DNA of 36,576 nucleotides from Candidatus Dadabacteria bacterium (GCA_003696425.1 RFHI01000225.1:1-36576); one strand, 5' to 3'; shown: positions 24,161 through 32,796, counted from the first letter of the stretch. Numbers and translations are program-made. The notes: generated by a model not told the origin, from the sequence alone.

Positions 24161-25216
24161 CTAATCCGGATTTCCAAAAAGCCGTTTCCTTACCTCTGTA
24201 AGCTGCCTCTTTTCATAAGCCCTGTGAGCAGCGCGGCCGCGCTGAGCATCTAGCCAGGCTTTCTGATCAAGTATTTGAATTTCATAGGGCGTAAAAACCC
24301 TGCGGTTTTTACCGATCCTTACCAAAAGCCTCTCTGTAAGTTTTATCATTCTGTAATTCTTATCGGAATGCGGATTGGGTTTTATATTCAAATCCGACTT
24401 GGGAAGGGCTTCTTCAGGAGTATCATCAACAATAAACTGTGATGTACCGTCCTTATAGAGTTCGCGTATCTCTTTAAGTTCGGCCAGCGAGTTCCTGGTA
24501 TGCTCAGGCATGGTATTGGCAGGTGATATAATGTTTCTTGAGCGAAGATACTTAATTAACAATATTGCTGAAAAAATATCGTAAGTGACAAACCTAACCC
24601 CGAGCCGGTCATGCAGGTGCAGAGCAAGGTTGCCGGGCTTATGGAGAAGTTTAGTCATTGAACGCGCAAAGGACTTATCCTCCTTAATGGTAAAGTCAAC
24701 CAGAGGAATTAAACAGTTTTGGTCACCAAACCAGAGATCGTTTCCAGTTTTTTGAAGATGTCTTGTGAAGCGTTCTCTTATAAGCTCAAGAGCCTTATCG
24801 TGAACCAGTCTGTCATGAGTCAGCAGGGCGTGTGCTGCGCAGTGAAGCAGTTTAAGTTGCACACACGGCCAGTATGGCCAGGTATGCCTTTGTGGGTGCG
24901 AAGCTTCAATAATAAGATCTTCGATACTGTAGGAGAGGTACTGGGAAGGAATTTCCCTGAGACTTCCGTACGGCAGAAGAGTATCGGTTAAATATACCAG
25001 CGCAAGATCTTTTATCTCATTAATAAGATTAAAGTCTCCCGAGTCATTAAGATCGAATCCGTAGGCCAGAAGATATTTCCTGGCCTCTTCCCTAGAGTTA
25101 ACATGCAGTCTGCCGGAATCAATAACCGACCTGCCCCCGATTATCGTCATAAGGCTTTCCCAGGGAACTGTAAGTTCCGAAGAGGAGCGAACTACGGGGA
25201 CGCGGTATTTTGACAT
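24161..25216 (-). CDS. Conserved-looking protein, unknown function (possible RelA/SpoT-like fold)
   Basis: A 351-residue soluble protein I cannot name with confidence. It resembles the TIGR04552-type proteins I associate with myxobacteria and relatives, but this is memory, not a search. The segment HDRLGVRFVTYDIFSAILLIKYL (about residues 202-224) resembles the synthetase core of RelA/SpoT proteins, where a D-x-x-x-x-R-x-x pattern is followed by a helix. No HD hydrolase motif is evident. The middle is helical and His/Trp rich (HPQRHTWPYWPCVQLKLLHCAAHALLTHDRL); the C-terminus is basic. Start ATG 25216. It diverges from the exported protein gene across about 145 bases. Confidence 0.7.
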   Translation of the reverse strand: MSKYRVPVVRSSSELTVPWESLMTIIGGRSVIDSGRLHVNSREEARKYLLAYGFDLNDSGDFNLINEIKDLALVYLTDTLLPYGSLREIPSQYLSYSIEDLIIEASHPQRHTWPYWPCVQLKLLHCAAHALLTHDRLVHDKALELIRERFTRHLQKTGNDLWFGDQNCLIPLVDFTIKEDKSFARSMTKLLHKPGNLALHLHDRLGVRFVTYDIFSAILLIKYLRSRNIISPANTMPEHTRNSLAELKEIRELYKDGTSQFIVDDTPEEALPKSDLNIKPNPHSDKNYRMIKLTERLLVRIGKNRRVFTPYEIQILDQKAWLDAQRGRAAHRAYEKRQLTEVRKRLFGNPD

Positions 25217-25361
25217 TTTGAAAATCTGCTTAAGCTGTTATCATCAATATATTAGCCCAAATTTACCGTATGGGGAATAATACCAGAATTATAATGCCGA
25301 ATTATTAAGCTGTCCTCTTAAGCTGCCGAATCTATTTCAGGGAAATTTTTTGAGGGAAGCC

Positions 25362-27059
25362 ATGAGACCAGTTGCTTATATATTCTGTGCAGTATTTCTG
25401 TGTGTATCATCGGTACAGGCTCTGCCGACTCTAAGCGGTAAGATAACAGTAAACTCAATTAGCCGTCTGGTTGTTCAGAACCAGAAAAGAAACAGCTCTG
25501 CAAATATAAAAAAGAGCCGCTTTAAAGCACGTGCACGGGATCGCGGCAATCGAGCAGCGCTTATATCATCCAATGGCAAGGCCGCAGGTGCTATTGTTTT
25601 TGGTATTAAGAGTGGTGGTAAAGTTTACACTTTTAAAAAAGCCCAAGAACAGAATATTTGCTCAGCTTCATCTGCTAGAGCTGTAATGGCAGTTAAACGC
25701 AAACTTAAAAGTAGACGCAGACGAACCAGGCAAATACGGCTCAGGGGATTAACTTATGATAGCGAAAACTCTATAGCGTATCCTACGAGTATTAATGGCG
25801 GAAAGCCTGATACTGCCGCGAGAAATCTCGCACTTGTTGATTCAAATTGTGTGCCTGTAGGATCTCATCTCGGTTATAATACTAACAAATTACAATCATC
25901 AGTATCTTTATCAGGTTTTGAAGCTTTTGCCAGTAATGATACTGATGGTGATGGTATAGAAGATTCCAAAGATCTTGATGATGACGGTGACGGCATGCCG
26001 GATGCCTTTGACATAGACGATGATGGTGACGGGATTCTCGATAACGACGATAGTGATTCAGATTCAAAAGATAGTTCTACGCTGCCAGTCCACAAAAGGC
26101 AGTTTTTCATATTCTCCAACTTTCACCTGGATATGGAGGAGTCGCTTAATGCCAATGTAATGACGGTTACAAAGTCAATGATTGACAGTGCGCTTGTGGA
26201 TAATGCCGGGCTGGCTATTCAGGTTATTGGTGATGGAACGCTGGAGGTCGAACTAGATTGCGGTTCACTTTCGTACTGTTCAACTGGTGGCACAGGCAGG
26301 ACTCTTGAGCCGTATCCGGATGGGCTTAAATTTCCTGAAGACCTTGATTCAGATGGGAACGGCTATGGTAAAATTGAACCAGGCTCAACAGGAGATTTCC
26401 AGCTGAAAACCGGCGCAACGTCTGATGAGATTAAAGCCGGTGATGTTTTAATTCAGCGGGTGAAGACCAAAAAAGGTAAAACAGTTCAGGTTCCTGGGAT
26501 GCTGAATTTTATCTTTCATACGGTGCCTGCTGCTACAAAGGTAGTTACTGGAGTTAAAACTTATAATATTACTTATCCTGTGTCGGCAGGCGATCCCGGC
26601 ACAGCTACAAACTGTTTTAAAGTTCCGGCAAGTGGCACTGTGTCGGTAACTGTAACAGCGCAGCGGCCACAACGAGCCGGTATTACAGAAGCTGGCGAAG
26701 CTACCCTAATGGATATGGGGAATCTTAAGCTTATAACTAATATACCGAATGCGCCGTGTACTACGGATGCAAATGGCCAGTGTACTACAGATCCTGGCAG
26801 TGGGCCCGGTTTATGTAGCGGCAGTGTTTACAGCACATCAGATCCGAACTTAACAGTTGTGTCTGACGGGCTTCAGGATTCTTTAGGCGATCAGGCAGCC
26901 GATCCTTCGCATACATTTACATACACAATAGATCTTACTGCCTGTCTTAGCGCTAAAAGCATCAGCTGGAATTCGGGTGAGACGCTGAAAGTTCCGCTCC
27001 AAATGATGAATGTCTATGGCGATAATGCTGCACAGGATCTCTGCTTTACCAGGCAGTAA
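25362..27059 (+). CDS. Exported calcium-binding-type protein with thrombospondin type 3 repeats
   Basis: A 565-residue secreted or surface protein. A signal peptide (MRPVAYIFCAVFLCVSSVQA) begins at ATG 25362, supported by GAGGG at 25352-25356; the frame also permits TTG 25350. Residues about 25-130 are strikingly basic (for example KRKLKSRRRRTRQIRLRG). Residues 193-240 hold acidic DxDGDG repeats (DTDGDGIEDSKDLDDDGDGM..), the thrombospondin type 3 or OmpA-associated calcium-binding kind. The remaining ~320 residues are beta-rich with scattered Cys pairs and resemble no domain I know. A -10-like TATAAT is at 25290-25295 but no good -35. It converges with the di-haem protein gene. Confidence 0.8.
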   Translation: MRPVAYIFCAVFLCVSSVQALPTLSGKITVNSISRLVVQNQKRNSSANIKKSRFKARARDRGNRAALISSNGKAAGAIVFGIKSGGKVYTFKKAQEQNICSASSARAVMAVKRKLKSRRRRTRQIRLRGLTYDSENSIAYPTSINGGKPDTAARNLALVDSNCVPVGSHLGYNTNKLQSSVSLSGFEAFASNDTDGDGIEDSKDLDDDGDGMPDAFDIDDDGDGILDNDDSDSDSKDSSTLPVHKRQFFIFSNFHLDMEESLNANVMTVTKSMIDSALVDNAGLAIQVIGDGTLEVELDCGSLSYCSTGGTGRTLEPYPDGLKFPEDLDSDGNGYGKIEPGSTGDFQLKTGATSDEIKAGDVLIQRVKTKKGKTVQVPGMLNFIFHTVPAATKVVTGVKTYNITYPVSAGDPGTATNCFKVPASGTVSVTVTAQRPQRAGITEAGEATLMDMGNLKLITNIPNAPCTTDANGQCTTDPGSGPGLCSGSVYSTSDPNLTVVSDGLQDSLGDQAADPSHTFTYTIDLTACLSAKSISWNSGETLKVPLQMMNVYGDNAAQDLCFTRQ

Positions 27060-27078
27060 ACTGCCATACGGCCAGGTT

Positions 27079-28404
27079 TTAAAGCGAGCGCAGGAATTTT
27101 ATCAGCTGGCTGCGCTCGTCTTTTGTAAGCTTTGCAAAGTTATCTCTTGATGTTTTAGCTTCGCCTGAGTGCCAGATAATAGCCTCTTCAAGTGTTCGGG
27201 CGCGGCCATCGTGCAGGTATCCAGGTTTATTTTTGTTAAATACTCCGGTCATACCTAGACCCCATAGAGGGGTTGTGCGCCACTCGCTTCCCTTTGCACT
27301 GAATTCAGGGTGTTTATCTGCCAGCCCGCGTCCCATGTCATGTAAAAGCAGGTCACTAAAGGGATGAAAAGTTTGATTAGCGACTTCAACAACTGAGCTA
27401 TTTCCAGTTGTTAGGGTTATAATATGACATTTATTACAGCCAATCTGCTGAAAGAGGATTTTACCTGCTTTTACCTCAGGATCATCCTGGTTTCTGGCTA
27501 TCGGAACCCCGGCGGCCTGAAGATAAAATGTTATCCGATTAAGCGTATCATCAGAGACCTCCTGCTGCTGCCTGGGATCCTGAAAAAGAGATGAGGTCAT
27601 ACCCATATCATTAAAAAAAGCTGCTGCCGTTTGTTGTTTAACGGAAGGCTGCCCGGCCTTAAAGCCGAAGCGGCCGACTGCAAGTGTGCCTGTTTCCTTA
27701 TTCATTACATAATTAATGCGGCCAGATATTCCATCGCCGTTCTGGTCTTCCGGATCGGCAAGTGACTTAAGCGTATCTTCACTGACTGCTTCAATAAGCC
27801 CCATCCCGACCATAGGTGGTGCCATTCTAAGCGAATATCTTATTCTACGGCGCTGTCTTCTTGTAAGTCCGGGTATTCTAAAGGTAAGCCGCGGCTTTCT
27901 AAGCCTTACTCGTTTTCCATCGGGATATTTAAAGATTCGCTTTTTCCAGCTAAGTCGGATTTTATAGCGCTTTTTACCTTTAATTGTGTGATCCTGCAGC
28001 TGCCCGCCTGCTCCGGGCACCTGTTTTGGACTTCCATCGGCCTCTGTCCCGGGGAGGCTGACACGTACAATCATAGAGCTGGTTTCCGCGCGTGGGAAAA
28101 ACCCGATTTTACCCTTTCCATTTTGAGTGTGGCAGCCGCCACAGGAGTTGTGATTAAAGCGGGGGCCCAAGACTTTTTTACCGTTTAATTTTACAAGAGC
28201 AAAGGAGCGGTGAAATTCCACAAAGCCTGTAAGATGATAATCAAAAAATTCGTCTGAGCGAATATTTGGTGCCGGGAGCTGCACTGAAAAGCGCCCGGGC
28301 CGGTCCGTAGATAGATCGCCACCGAGGTTGGTAATGTCCTGCGAAAAGACAACAGCCGGAAAAAGCAGCAGAGCTGCATACAATGTAAATAACAATCTCT
28401 TCAA
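27079..28404 (-). CDS. Di-haem oxidoreductase-like cytochrome c (DUF1111 type)
   Basis: An exported 441-residue protein with a signal peptide (MKRLLFTLYAALLLFPAVVFSQ) and two c-type haem sites: CGGCH at 88-92 and CNKCH at 323-327. The C-terminal region with TPLWGLGMTGVF, LHDGRARTLEEAIIWHSGEA and KFLRSL is typical of the di-haem (DUF1111, thiol oxidoreductase-like) family related to MauG and cytochrome c peroxidases. It would act in the periplasm on an electron donor or substrate not known here. An unusually basic stretch lies at about 142-192 (KGKKRYKIRLSWKKRIFKYP.., TRRQRRRIRY), beyond what I expect of the family. An NnrS-like membrane protein gene lies just upstream on the same strand. Confidence 0.85.
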   Translation of the reverse strand: MKRLLFTLYAALLLFPAVVFSQDITNLGGDLSTDRPGRFSVQLPAPNIRSDEFFDYHLTGFVEFHRSFALVKLNGKKVLGPRFNHNSCGGCHTQNGKGKIGFFPRAETSSMIVRVSLPGTEADGSPKQVPGAGGQLQDHTIKGKKRYKIRLSWKKRIFKYPDGKRVRLRKPRLTFRIPGLTRRQRRRIRYSLRMAPPMVGMGLIEAVSEDTLKSLADPEDQNGDGISGRINYVMNKETGTLAVGRFGFKAGQPSVKQQTAAAFFNDMGMTSSLFQDPRQQQEVSDDTLNRITFYLQAAGVPIARNQDDPEVKAGKILFQQIGCNKCHIITLTTGNSSVVEVANQTFHPFSDLLLHDMGRGLADKHPEFSAKGSEWRTTPLWGLGMTGVFNKNKPGYLHDGRARTLEEAIIWHSGEAKTSRDNFAKLTKDERSQLIKFLRSL

Positions 28405-28489
28405 CGCACGGAATCCGTAAATAGAATACTTATTACTTATCAGTATAATAGTATAAAATGCTTCAGTCTATAGCAGTAAGGTAAAAAGC

Positions 28490-29857
28490 TCAGTTGTTAT
28501 AGGGGGTTCTCACAATATTTACTGTAAAAATTATAAGAGCTGAAAGTGCCAGAGTCCCGGATATGCCAAACAGCCATGATGGAAGGACTATCCCGAATTT
28601 AGCGGTCAGGCCCGGAAGTATCCTAAAAAGCGTGCCGCTAAAGAGCAGGACAAATGACATCAGCGTAAGTTTGGGAGAGTAAAGCGATTGTTTAATCAGA
28701 TTCGGTAGCAGCCTGGTTCCTACGCCAAAAACAATGTGGGCTGCAAAACCAGCCAGAAAAATATGACGAATGTTAACCGGCTCAATATATTTCGGGTAAC
28801 CGCTAATCATCAGTACAGAGTTTAAAAGTTCAAGCGCAGCGCCGATTAAAGCCCAGCCAAAACCTGCAATGATAAATAATTCAAAGCGTCCGAATTCCCC
28901 GCGGTCACCGAAACGACCCCGCAGGCTACTGGCATCACTTCTATAAATTTTAAGTGAAACCCGCTCCGGCTTTACTCTAAAAAAGAGGGCATCAAGCTCC
29001 CAGATATACCAGATAAGGCCAAGTGACATAAAAGCCAGCCCGGCTGCATTAATAAGAATGATAAGGTGAATGTTTCCAGCGCTAATAATGTTTGCAGCAT
29101 AAGCTGCAAAATATATTAATGCTCCGGACGCATATGTCAGCCCAACTGCTTTTACCGGCCAGAGAGGGGCTCTAAGCCCTAAAAAATTAGGGAGCATTTT
29201 AAGCCCAAAGCCCATTATGGCCGGAGTAATAATCAGACGCTGAAATATTTCCAGCAGAAAATTGTGCCACTCAGGATCAGAGTGTGGAAAGACCGGATTA
29301 AAGGCTGAAAAACTTATAGCAGCGTTGCCCACTGCAAACACAAGCCAGCCGCAAAAGACCGGGGCAAAGTAGGGTAGCAGCCTTTTGGTTTCACTGCGGT
29401 CAAAGGGCTTGCCAGTAAAGGTTCCAAGCGCAAGATAGAGGTAGAGCAGGATAGCAAGTGTTTCAAGGAATGTGCCTGCTGTACCAACCAGGGTTATGAC
29501 GAAACGTGTACTGCCGGTAAAATAAGGCACCAGTATTTTTGCTGTAGCAAATATTACAACACCTGCCAGCAGCAACTTAAAAATTACCGGGATAAGGTTA
29601 TTATTCGAAAAGGCTTTGCTTTGCAGGCGCGGAAATACATAGAGACTGATTCCGATTATCAGCATACCAATCCAGCCGAGAAGCTGTACGTGGCCGTGAG
29701 CTCGAATCAGGCCGATTGTTACATCGCCGCGCACCAGCCCAAGCGCCATTACTGAAGATAGGTGCGCAGCCAGGCCAAAGCCTGCTAAGATTGAGAGAGT
29801 AAGCGAACCCCATAGAAACGGCCTGTAAAACTCAGGATACTGGTCAGCTGAATTCAT
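28490..29857 (-). CDS. NnrS-like / haem-copper oxidase subunit I-like membrane protein
   Basis: A 455-residue protein with about 12 membrane helices. The early RAHGHVQLLGWIGMLIIGISLYVFPRL (His54, His56) and the late FAAHIVFGVGTRLLPNL are patterns I associate with NnrS-family proteins and the stand-alone relatives of haem-copper oxidase subunit I. NnrS binds haem and copper and is linked to nitric oxide or nitrosative stress. No partner subunit genes are adjacent, so a respiratory terminal oxidase is unlikely. It lies 85 bases upstream of the di-haem gene and could form a redox pair with it. The function is inferred. Confidence 0.6.
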   Translation of the reverse strand: MNSADQYPEFYRPFLWGSLTLSILAGFGLAAHLSSVMALGLVRGDVTIGLIRAHGHVQLLGWIGMLIIGISLYVFPRLQSKAFSNNNLIPVIFKLLLAGVVIFATAKILVPYFTGSTRFVITLVGTAGTFLETLAILLYLYLALGTFTGKPFDRSETKRLLPYFAPVFCGWLVFAVGNAAISFSAFNPVFPHSDPEWHNFLLEIFQRLIITPAIMGFGLKMLPNFLGLRAPLWPVKAVGLTYASGALIYFAAYAANIISAGNIHLIILINAAGLAFMSLGLIWYIWELDALFFRVKPERVSLKIYRSDASSLRGRFGDRGEFGRFELFIIAGFGWALIGAALELLNSVLMISGYPKYIEPVNIRHIFLAGFAAHIVFGVGTRLLPNLIKQSLYSPKLTLMSFVLLFSGTLFRILPGLTAKFGIVLPSWLFGISGTLALSALIIFTVNIVRTPYNN

Positions 29858-29887
29858 GTCTAAAGCTCACATAAATCGGAACTGTTA

Positions 29888-30505
29888 TTAGCACCAGTCA
29901 TAATTAAAACTTATACTGATACGATCCTGTGGAGCGCTGCCGGGTTCAACTTCGTGTCTTAACCAGCTCTCAAAAAGTATTAAGTCACCGGCCCGCGGTT
30001 TATACCTAACTGTTTGAAGATTTTTTTCGCTGCAGGGACTCTTACGAGGGGGCGCTGCCATAAAACGGTCCAGGCGCGGATCTTCAAACTTTATAGCGCC
30101 GCAGTTTCTGGGAGTCTTAACATAGTAAGTGCCACTAATAACTGAGAGGGGGTGGATGTGATTGCTGTGAGTTGTACCGGCCGGCATAATGTTTACCCAG
30201 CAGGAAGTCATCTTTAACTTTCCAGAGCCGAGATCAAATTCCAATTTTTTGCTAAATTTTATAACATGTCGATCAATTAATTTTTCAAGCTCCATAAAAA
30301 GACTTGAAAGTTTGTTTAGTTCTGACATGCTGGCATATGAAGTGTAGCCACCATAGTAATTGTTTTTTGACCATACCTGGCCGCGTTTGTCGGCGGTTTT
30401 AATGCGGTAACAGTCTTCGGTTAACTTCCGGTTAAAAGCTCCAAGCGGCTTTTTATGCAGTTTTTCATGGTAAATAAATGTTGGAAACCATGCTTTAATG
30501 GTCAT
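29888..30505 (-). CDS. Putative 2-oxoglutarate/Fe(II) oxygenase (TIGR02466-like)
   Basis: A 205-residue cytoplasmic protein of the cupin-fold oxygenase kind. HSNHIHPLSVISGTYYV (His116, His118) and the later LRHEVEPGSAPQDRISISFNYDW (His184, Arg195) match the layout of TIGR02466-type proteins in which a first His pair, a distal His and an Arg bind Fe and 2-oxoglutarate. The classical H-x-D is here H-x-H, so the metal ligand set is uncertain. The substrate is unknown. The gene diverges from the VIT transporter gene across 99 bases. Confidence 0.78.
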   Translation of the reverse strand: MTIKAWFPTFIYHEKLHKKPLGAFNRKLTEDCYRIKTADKRGQVWSKNNYYGGYTSYASMSELNKLSSLFMELEKLIDRHVIKFSKKLEFDLGSGKLKMTSCWVNIMPAGTTHSNHIHPLSVISGTYYVKTPRNCGAIKFEDPRLDRFMAAPPRKSPCSEKNLQTVRYKPRAGDLILFESWLRHEVEPGSAPQDRISISFNYDWC

Positions 30506-30538
30506 TTTAACTGGCTCTCTGCTTTTTCCATAAACAGG

Positions 30539-30566
30539 TTGTAGAAAAGTTCTGGCGTAATATAAT
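30539..30566 (+). promoter_or_regulatory. Promoter of the VIT transporter gene
   Basis: TTGTAG (30539-30544) and TATAAT (30561-30566, consensus -10) with a 16-base spacer lie 39 bases upstream of the VIT gene ATG, in the short divergent region shared with the oxygenase gene. No clear Fur box or other operator was seen. Confidence 0.6.
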
Positions 30567-30604
30567 GGCTTTCGGCTTTTTTGTCACATCTTTAAGGTTA
30601 AATC

Positions 30605-31393
30605 ATGCTTTTTAGTGGAACGGCACGGACTAAAAAAGTTTCAGATGCAGAGCTAATGGCTGAGCATACCAGTGATGCAATAGCCACCCGGCTCGACAGT
30701 CAGGAAGCGCATGAAACCACAGGGGATGTGGTGCTTGGTGCTCTGGATGGAATTATTACCACCTTTGCCATTGTAGCTGGAGTTGCCGGGGCCGGAATGA
30801 GCGAGAGTGCCCTGGTGGCTTTAATATTGGGTCTGGCCAATGTGCTGGCAGATGGCTTTAGTATGGGGGCAAGTAATTACTTAAAGGCCCGTTCGGATCA
30901 GCAGACGCTTGAAAAATTCAGGCGCATGGAGGAAGAGCATATTGAGCGCATCCCGGAGTCGGAGCGGGAGGAACTAAGGCAGATTTTCTTAAGAAAGGGC
31001 TTCTCCGATGAAATTCTTGAAGACATTATAAAAGTTATTACGGCGGATAGAAAACTCTGGGTTGATACTATGCTTACGGATGAATGGGGGCTTAAGCTCT
31101 CTATGCCGCATCCGCTTCGCTCAGCGCTGGTTACCTTTTTTGCTTTTATTGCAGCCGGTATGGTTCCGGTAATTCCTTTGGCTGCACGTCTTTTTTATCC
31201 GCTAACAGATGAGCTGGTGTTTCGCTACTGTGGCCTGCTTACCGCAGTTGCTTTCATAGTTCTCGGCGCCTGGCGGGGAAGAGTTTTGCACCGCTCTGTG
31301 CTGGTAAGCATTGCTGAAACTCTTTTTGTTGGCGGGGCTGCAGCTTTTTTAGCCTATTTTGTCGGTAATGTGCTTGGGGCTTTGCTGCTGTAA
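30605..31393 (+). CDS. VIT1/CCC1 family iron/manganese transporter
   Basis: A 262-residue membrane protein with about five helices: two near the N-terminus (GDVVLGALDGIITTFAIVAG; ALVALILGLANVLADGFSMG), a charged cytoplasmic segment rich in Glu (RRMEEEHIERIPESEREEL) with metal-binding character, and three C-terminal helices. GDVVLGALDGIITTFA and LADGFSMGASNYL are the VIT1/CCC1 signature blocks. The family moves Fe(II) or Mn(II) out of the cytoplasm. ATG 30605 has a weak ribosome site (AAGG). Metal specificity is not readable from sequence. Confidence 0.87.
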   Translation: MLFSGTARTKKVSDAELMAEHTSDAIATRLDSQEAHETTGDVVLGALDGIITTFAIVAGVAGAGMSESALVALILGLANVLADGFSMGASNYLKARSDQQTLEKFRRMEEEHIERIPESEREELRQIFLRKGFSDEILEDIIKVITADRKLWVDTMLTDEWGLKLSMPHPLRSALVTFFAFIAAGMVPVIPLAARLFYPLTDELVFRYCGLLTAVAFIVLGAWRGRVLHRSVLVSIAETLFVGGAAAFLAYFVGNVLGALLL

Positions 31394-31517
31394 CCACGAA
31401 GCCCGCTAATTTACTGATTACACCAGACTTTAATTGACTTAAACTATCTTGTGCCCCTCTTAAAAATATGAAACTGTGGTATGAAACTGCAGCGAACCGC
31501 AGCCTTTGTGTAACCGA

Positions 31518-31539
31518 GTGATAATATTTATATTATCAC
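31518..31539. other. Near-perfect 22-bp palindrome upstream of an exported protein gene
   Basis: GTGATAATAT (31518-31527), two central T, and ATATTATCAC (31530-31539) form a 10-bp dyad. It lies 82 bases upstream of the ATG at 31622, after a tandem ATGAAACTG pair (31468-31476 and 31481-31489). A second imperfect dyad, GGCAGGCG with CGCCTACC, follows at about 31553-31571. The AT-rich symmetric form fits an operator better than a terminator. Confidence 0.5.
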
Positions 31540-31621
31540 GAGATGTTTGCTTGGCAGGCGGGACGCCTACCGATTAACATTTAACTTAATTTAGAACCTT
31601 TTAAAACAGGGAGAAATACCA

Positions 31622-32467
31622 ATGACCAGGAAAACTCTAACCTTATTGGCAGGACTGCTACTGGTAACAGCCCCGTCAGCTCTCCTGGCCCAGAGTGACG
31701 AGTGCGTTGATACAACAGCGATCAGTACAAATACAGTGATTTCCAATGCGGTAAATGTCTGTAAATCCACCCGCGGCAGGCGTCGTAAAAATGCCTTTGC
31801 CAAACTGAAAGGCGGTGCGATGCAACTCGCCGGCGGAATAGGTAAATCTAATGCCCGTCAGATCAAAAATCTTTTAAATCAGGTGCGGCGCAGAAACTGT
31901 AGTGTTCCATCCGGTACTCCGCAGTGCAGTAATGACACAGCATATACTGTTAATGAGATTCAGACAGCGCTTCTTGCCGGCGTATGTACAGCAAAGCTTC
32001 AATCAAAACGCAAAGCCGGGCTTAAGAAATTTAAGCGCGGAGTAAAAAAGCTTGAGCGGGTTCTGGATGCAACGCTTGTAGCTTCACTAAACAGCATGAT
32101 TGACGCTTTGTTGGCATCGGATCAGTGTGGCGCTGGCGGAGAGAAGAGCAGTAATCCCTCACAGTGCAAGCAGATAGTAAAATACCGGAATAAAGATCTT
32201 TGGAAACCAGTCTCAGATGCTAATGGTAACCCCGTTTTTCTGGAGAACCAGTTCAGAACACCTTCTTCCTGCTCAGTTATTAAAAACTCTGGCCAGAAGA
32301 TTGTTAATCTTAGAAATACCGGTCCCTCTAATGGCAGAAATTCAACCTGGCGTGTATTTAGCAGGCGCTGCACAGCGTTTCCTAATAACATTTTTGTGGC
32401 CTGTAAGATTCCAGGGCAGGGTACAAAGTGCTGGAAGGTTCCGAGGGCCTGCAGCCGCTATGAATAG
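31622..32467 (+). CDS. Exported basic protein with two Cys-bounded repeats
   Basis: I do not recognise this 281-residue protein. A signal peptide (MTRKTLTLLAGLLLVTAPSALLA) is clear, with a GGGAG ribosome site at 31609-31613. Two helical repeats of nearly equal length follow, each opening and closing with Cys: CKSTRGRRRKNAFAKLKGG.. to ..RRRNC (47 residues) and CTAKLQSKRKAGLKKFKRGV.. to ..SDQC (48 residues). Both are strongly Lys/Arg rich. The C-terminal ~110 residues hold eight or so further Cys-containing turns and are probably disulfide-bonded, beta-rich. A strong terminator lies just after the stop, so it is a single-gene unit. Confidence 0.8.
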   Translation: MTRKTLTLLAGLLLVTAPSALLAQSDECVDTTAISTNTVISNAVNVCKSTRGRRRKNAFAKLKGGAMQLAGGIGKSNARQIKNLLNQVRRRNCSVPSGTPQCSNDTAYTVNEIQTALLAGVCTAKLQSKRKAGLKKFKRGVKKLERVLDATLVASLNSMIDALLASDQCGAGGEKSSNPSQCKQIVKYRNKDLWKPVSDANGNPVFLENQFRTPSSCSVIKNSGQKIVNLRNTGPSNGRNSTWRVFSRRCTAFPNNIFVACKIPGQGTKCWKVPRACSRYE

Positions 32468-32490
32468 TTATCTTTAACCTAATGCTAAAA

Positions 32491-32525
32491 AGCCGGGGCT
32501 GTTGAAAAAGCCCCGGCTTTTTTTT
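32491..32525 (+). terminator. Strong intrinsic terminator
   Basis: AGCCGGGGCT (32491-32500) pairs perfectly with AGCCCCGGCT (32509-32518) over an 8-base loop, followed by a run of eight T (32518-32525). Five A precede the stem, so it may work in both directions. It ends the transcript of the exported Cys-repeat protein. Confidence 0.93.
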
Positions 32526-32565
32526 ATCTTTACTGGAAGAAAACCGCTGTCCGGTAAAAATATCT

Positions 32566-32796
32566 ATGAACAGACAGATTGATATAGAAACTCTAAAACA
32601 GCTCTACCTTAAAAAACAGCAGGAAAAGGAGGTGGAGCAGTACCGCCAGTTTTCCGCAAGTGAGCTGTTTTGTCCGGTATGCAGGCAAGCCATGCCGGTG
32701 CGTGAGCGCCTCTTGTTGGTGCTTCCGGATGGGCGCGAAGTGTATGATTATGTATGCCGCTCGTGTGGTGAATCGCTGGGAAGAAAAGAAGGCTAA
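32566..32796 (+). CDS. Small zinc-ribbon-like protein
   Basis: A 76-residue protein with two CxxC pairs (FCPVCRQAM at about 44-52; YVCRSCGES at about 65-73), the layout of a treble-clef or zinc-ribbon fold. The N-terminal half is a charged helix (QLYLKKQQEKEVEQYRQF). The ATG lies 41 bases after the terminator with no strong ribosome site. It could bind zinc and act in protein or nucleic acid contacts; no family name is offered. Confidence 0.6.
   Translation: MNRQIDIETLKQLYLKKQQEKEVEQYRQFSASELFCPVCRQAMPVRERLLLVLPDGREVYDYVCRSCGESLGRKEG

Noticed and set aside
28490-29857. Terminal cytochrome oxidase subunit I
   Set aside because: The expected set of haem and copper ligands and adjacent subunits is not apparent; NnrS-like fits better.
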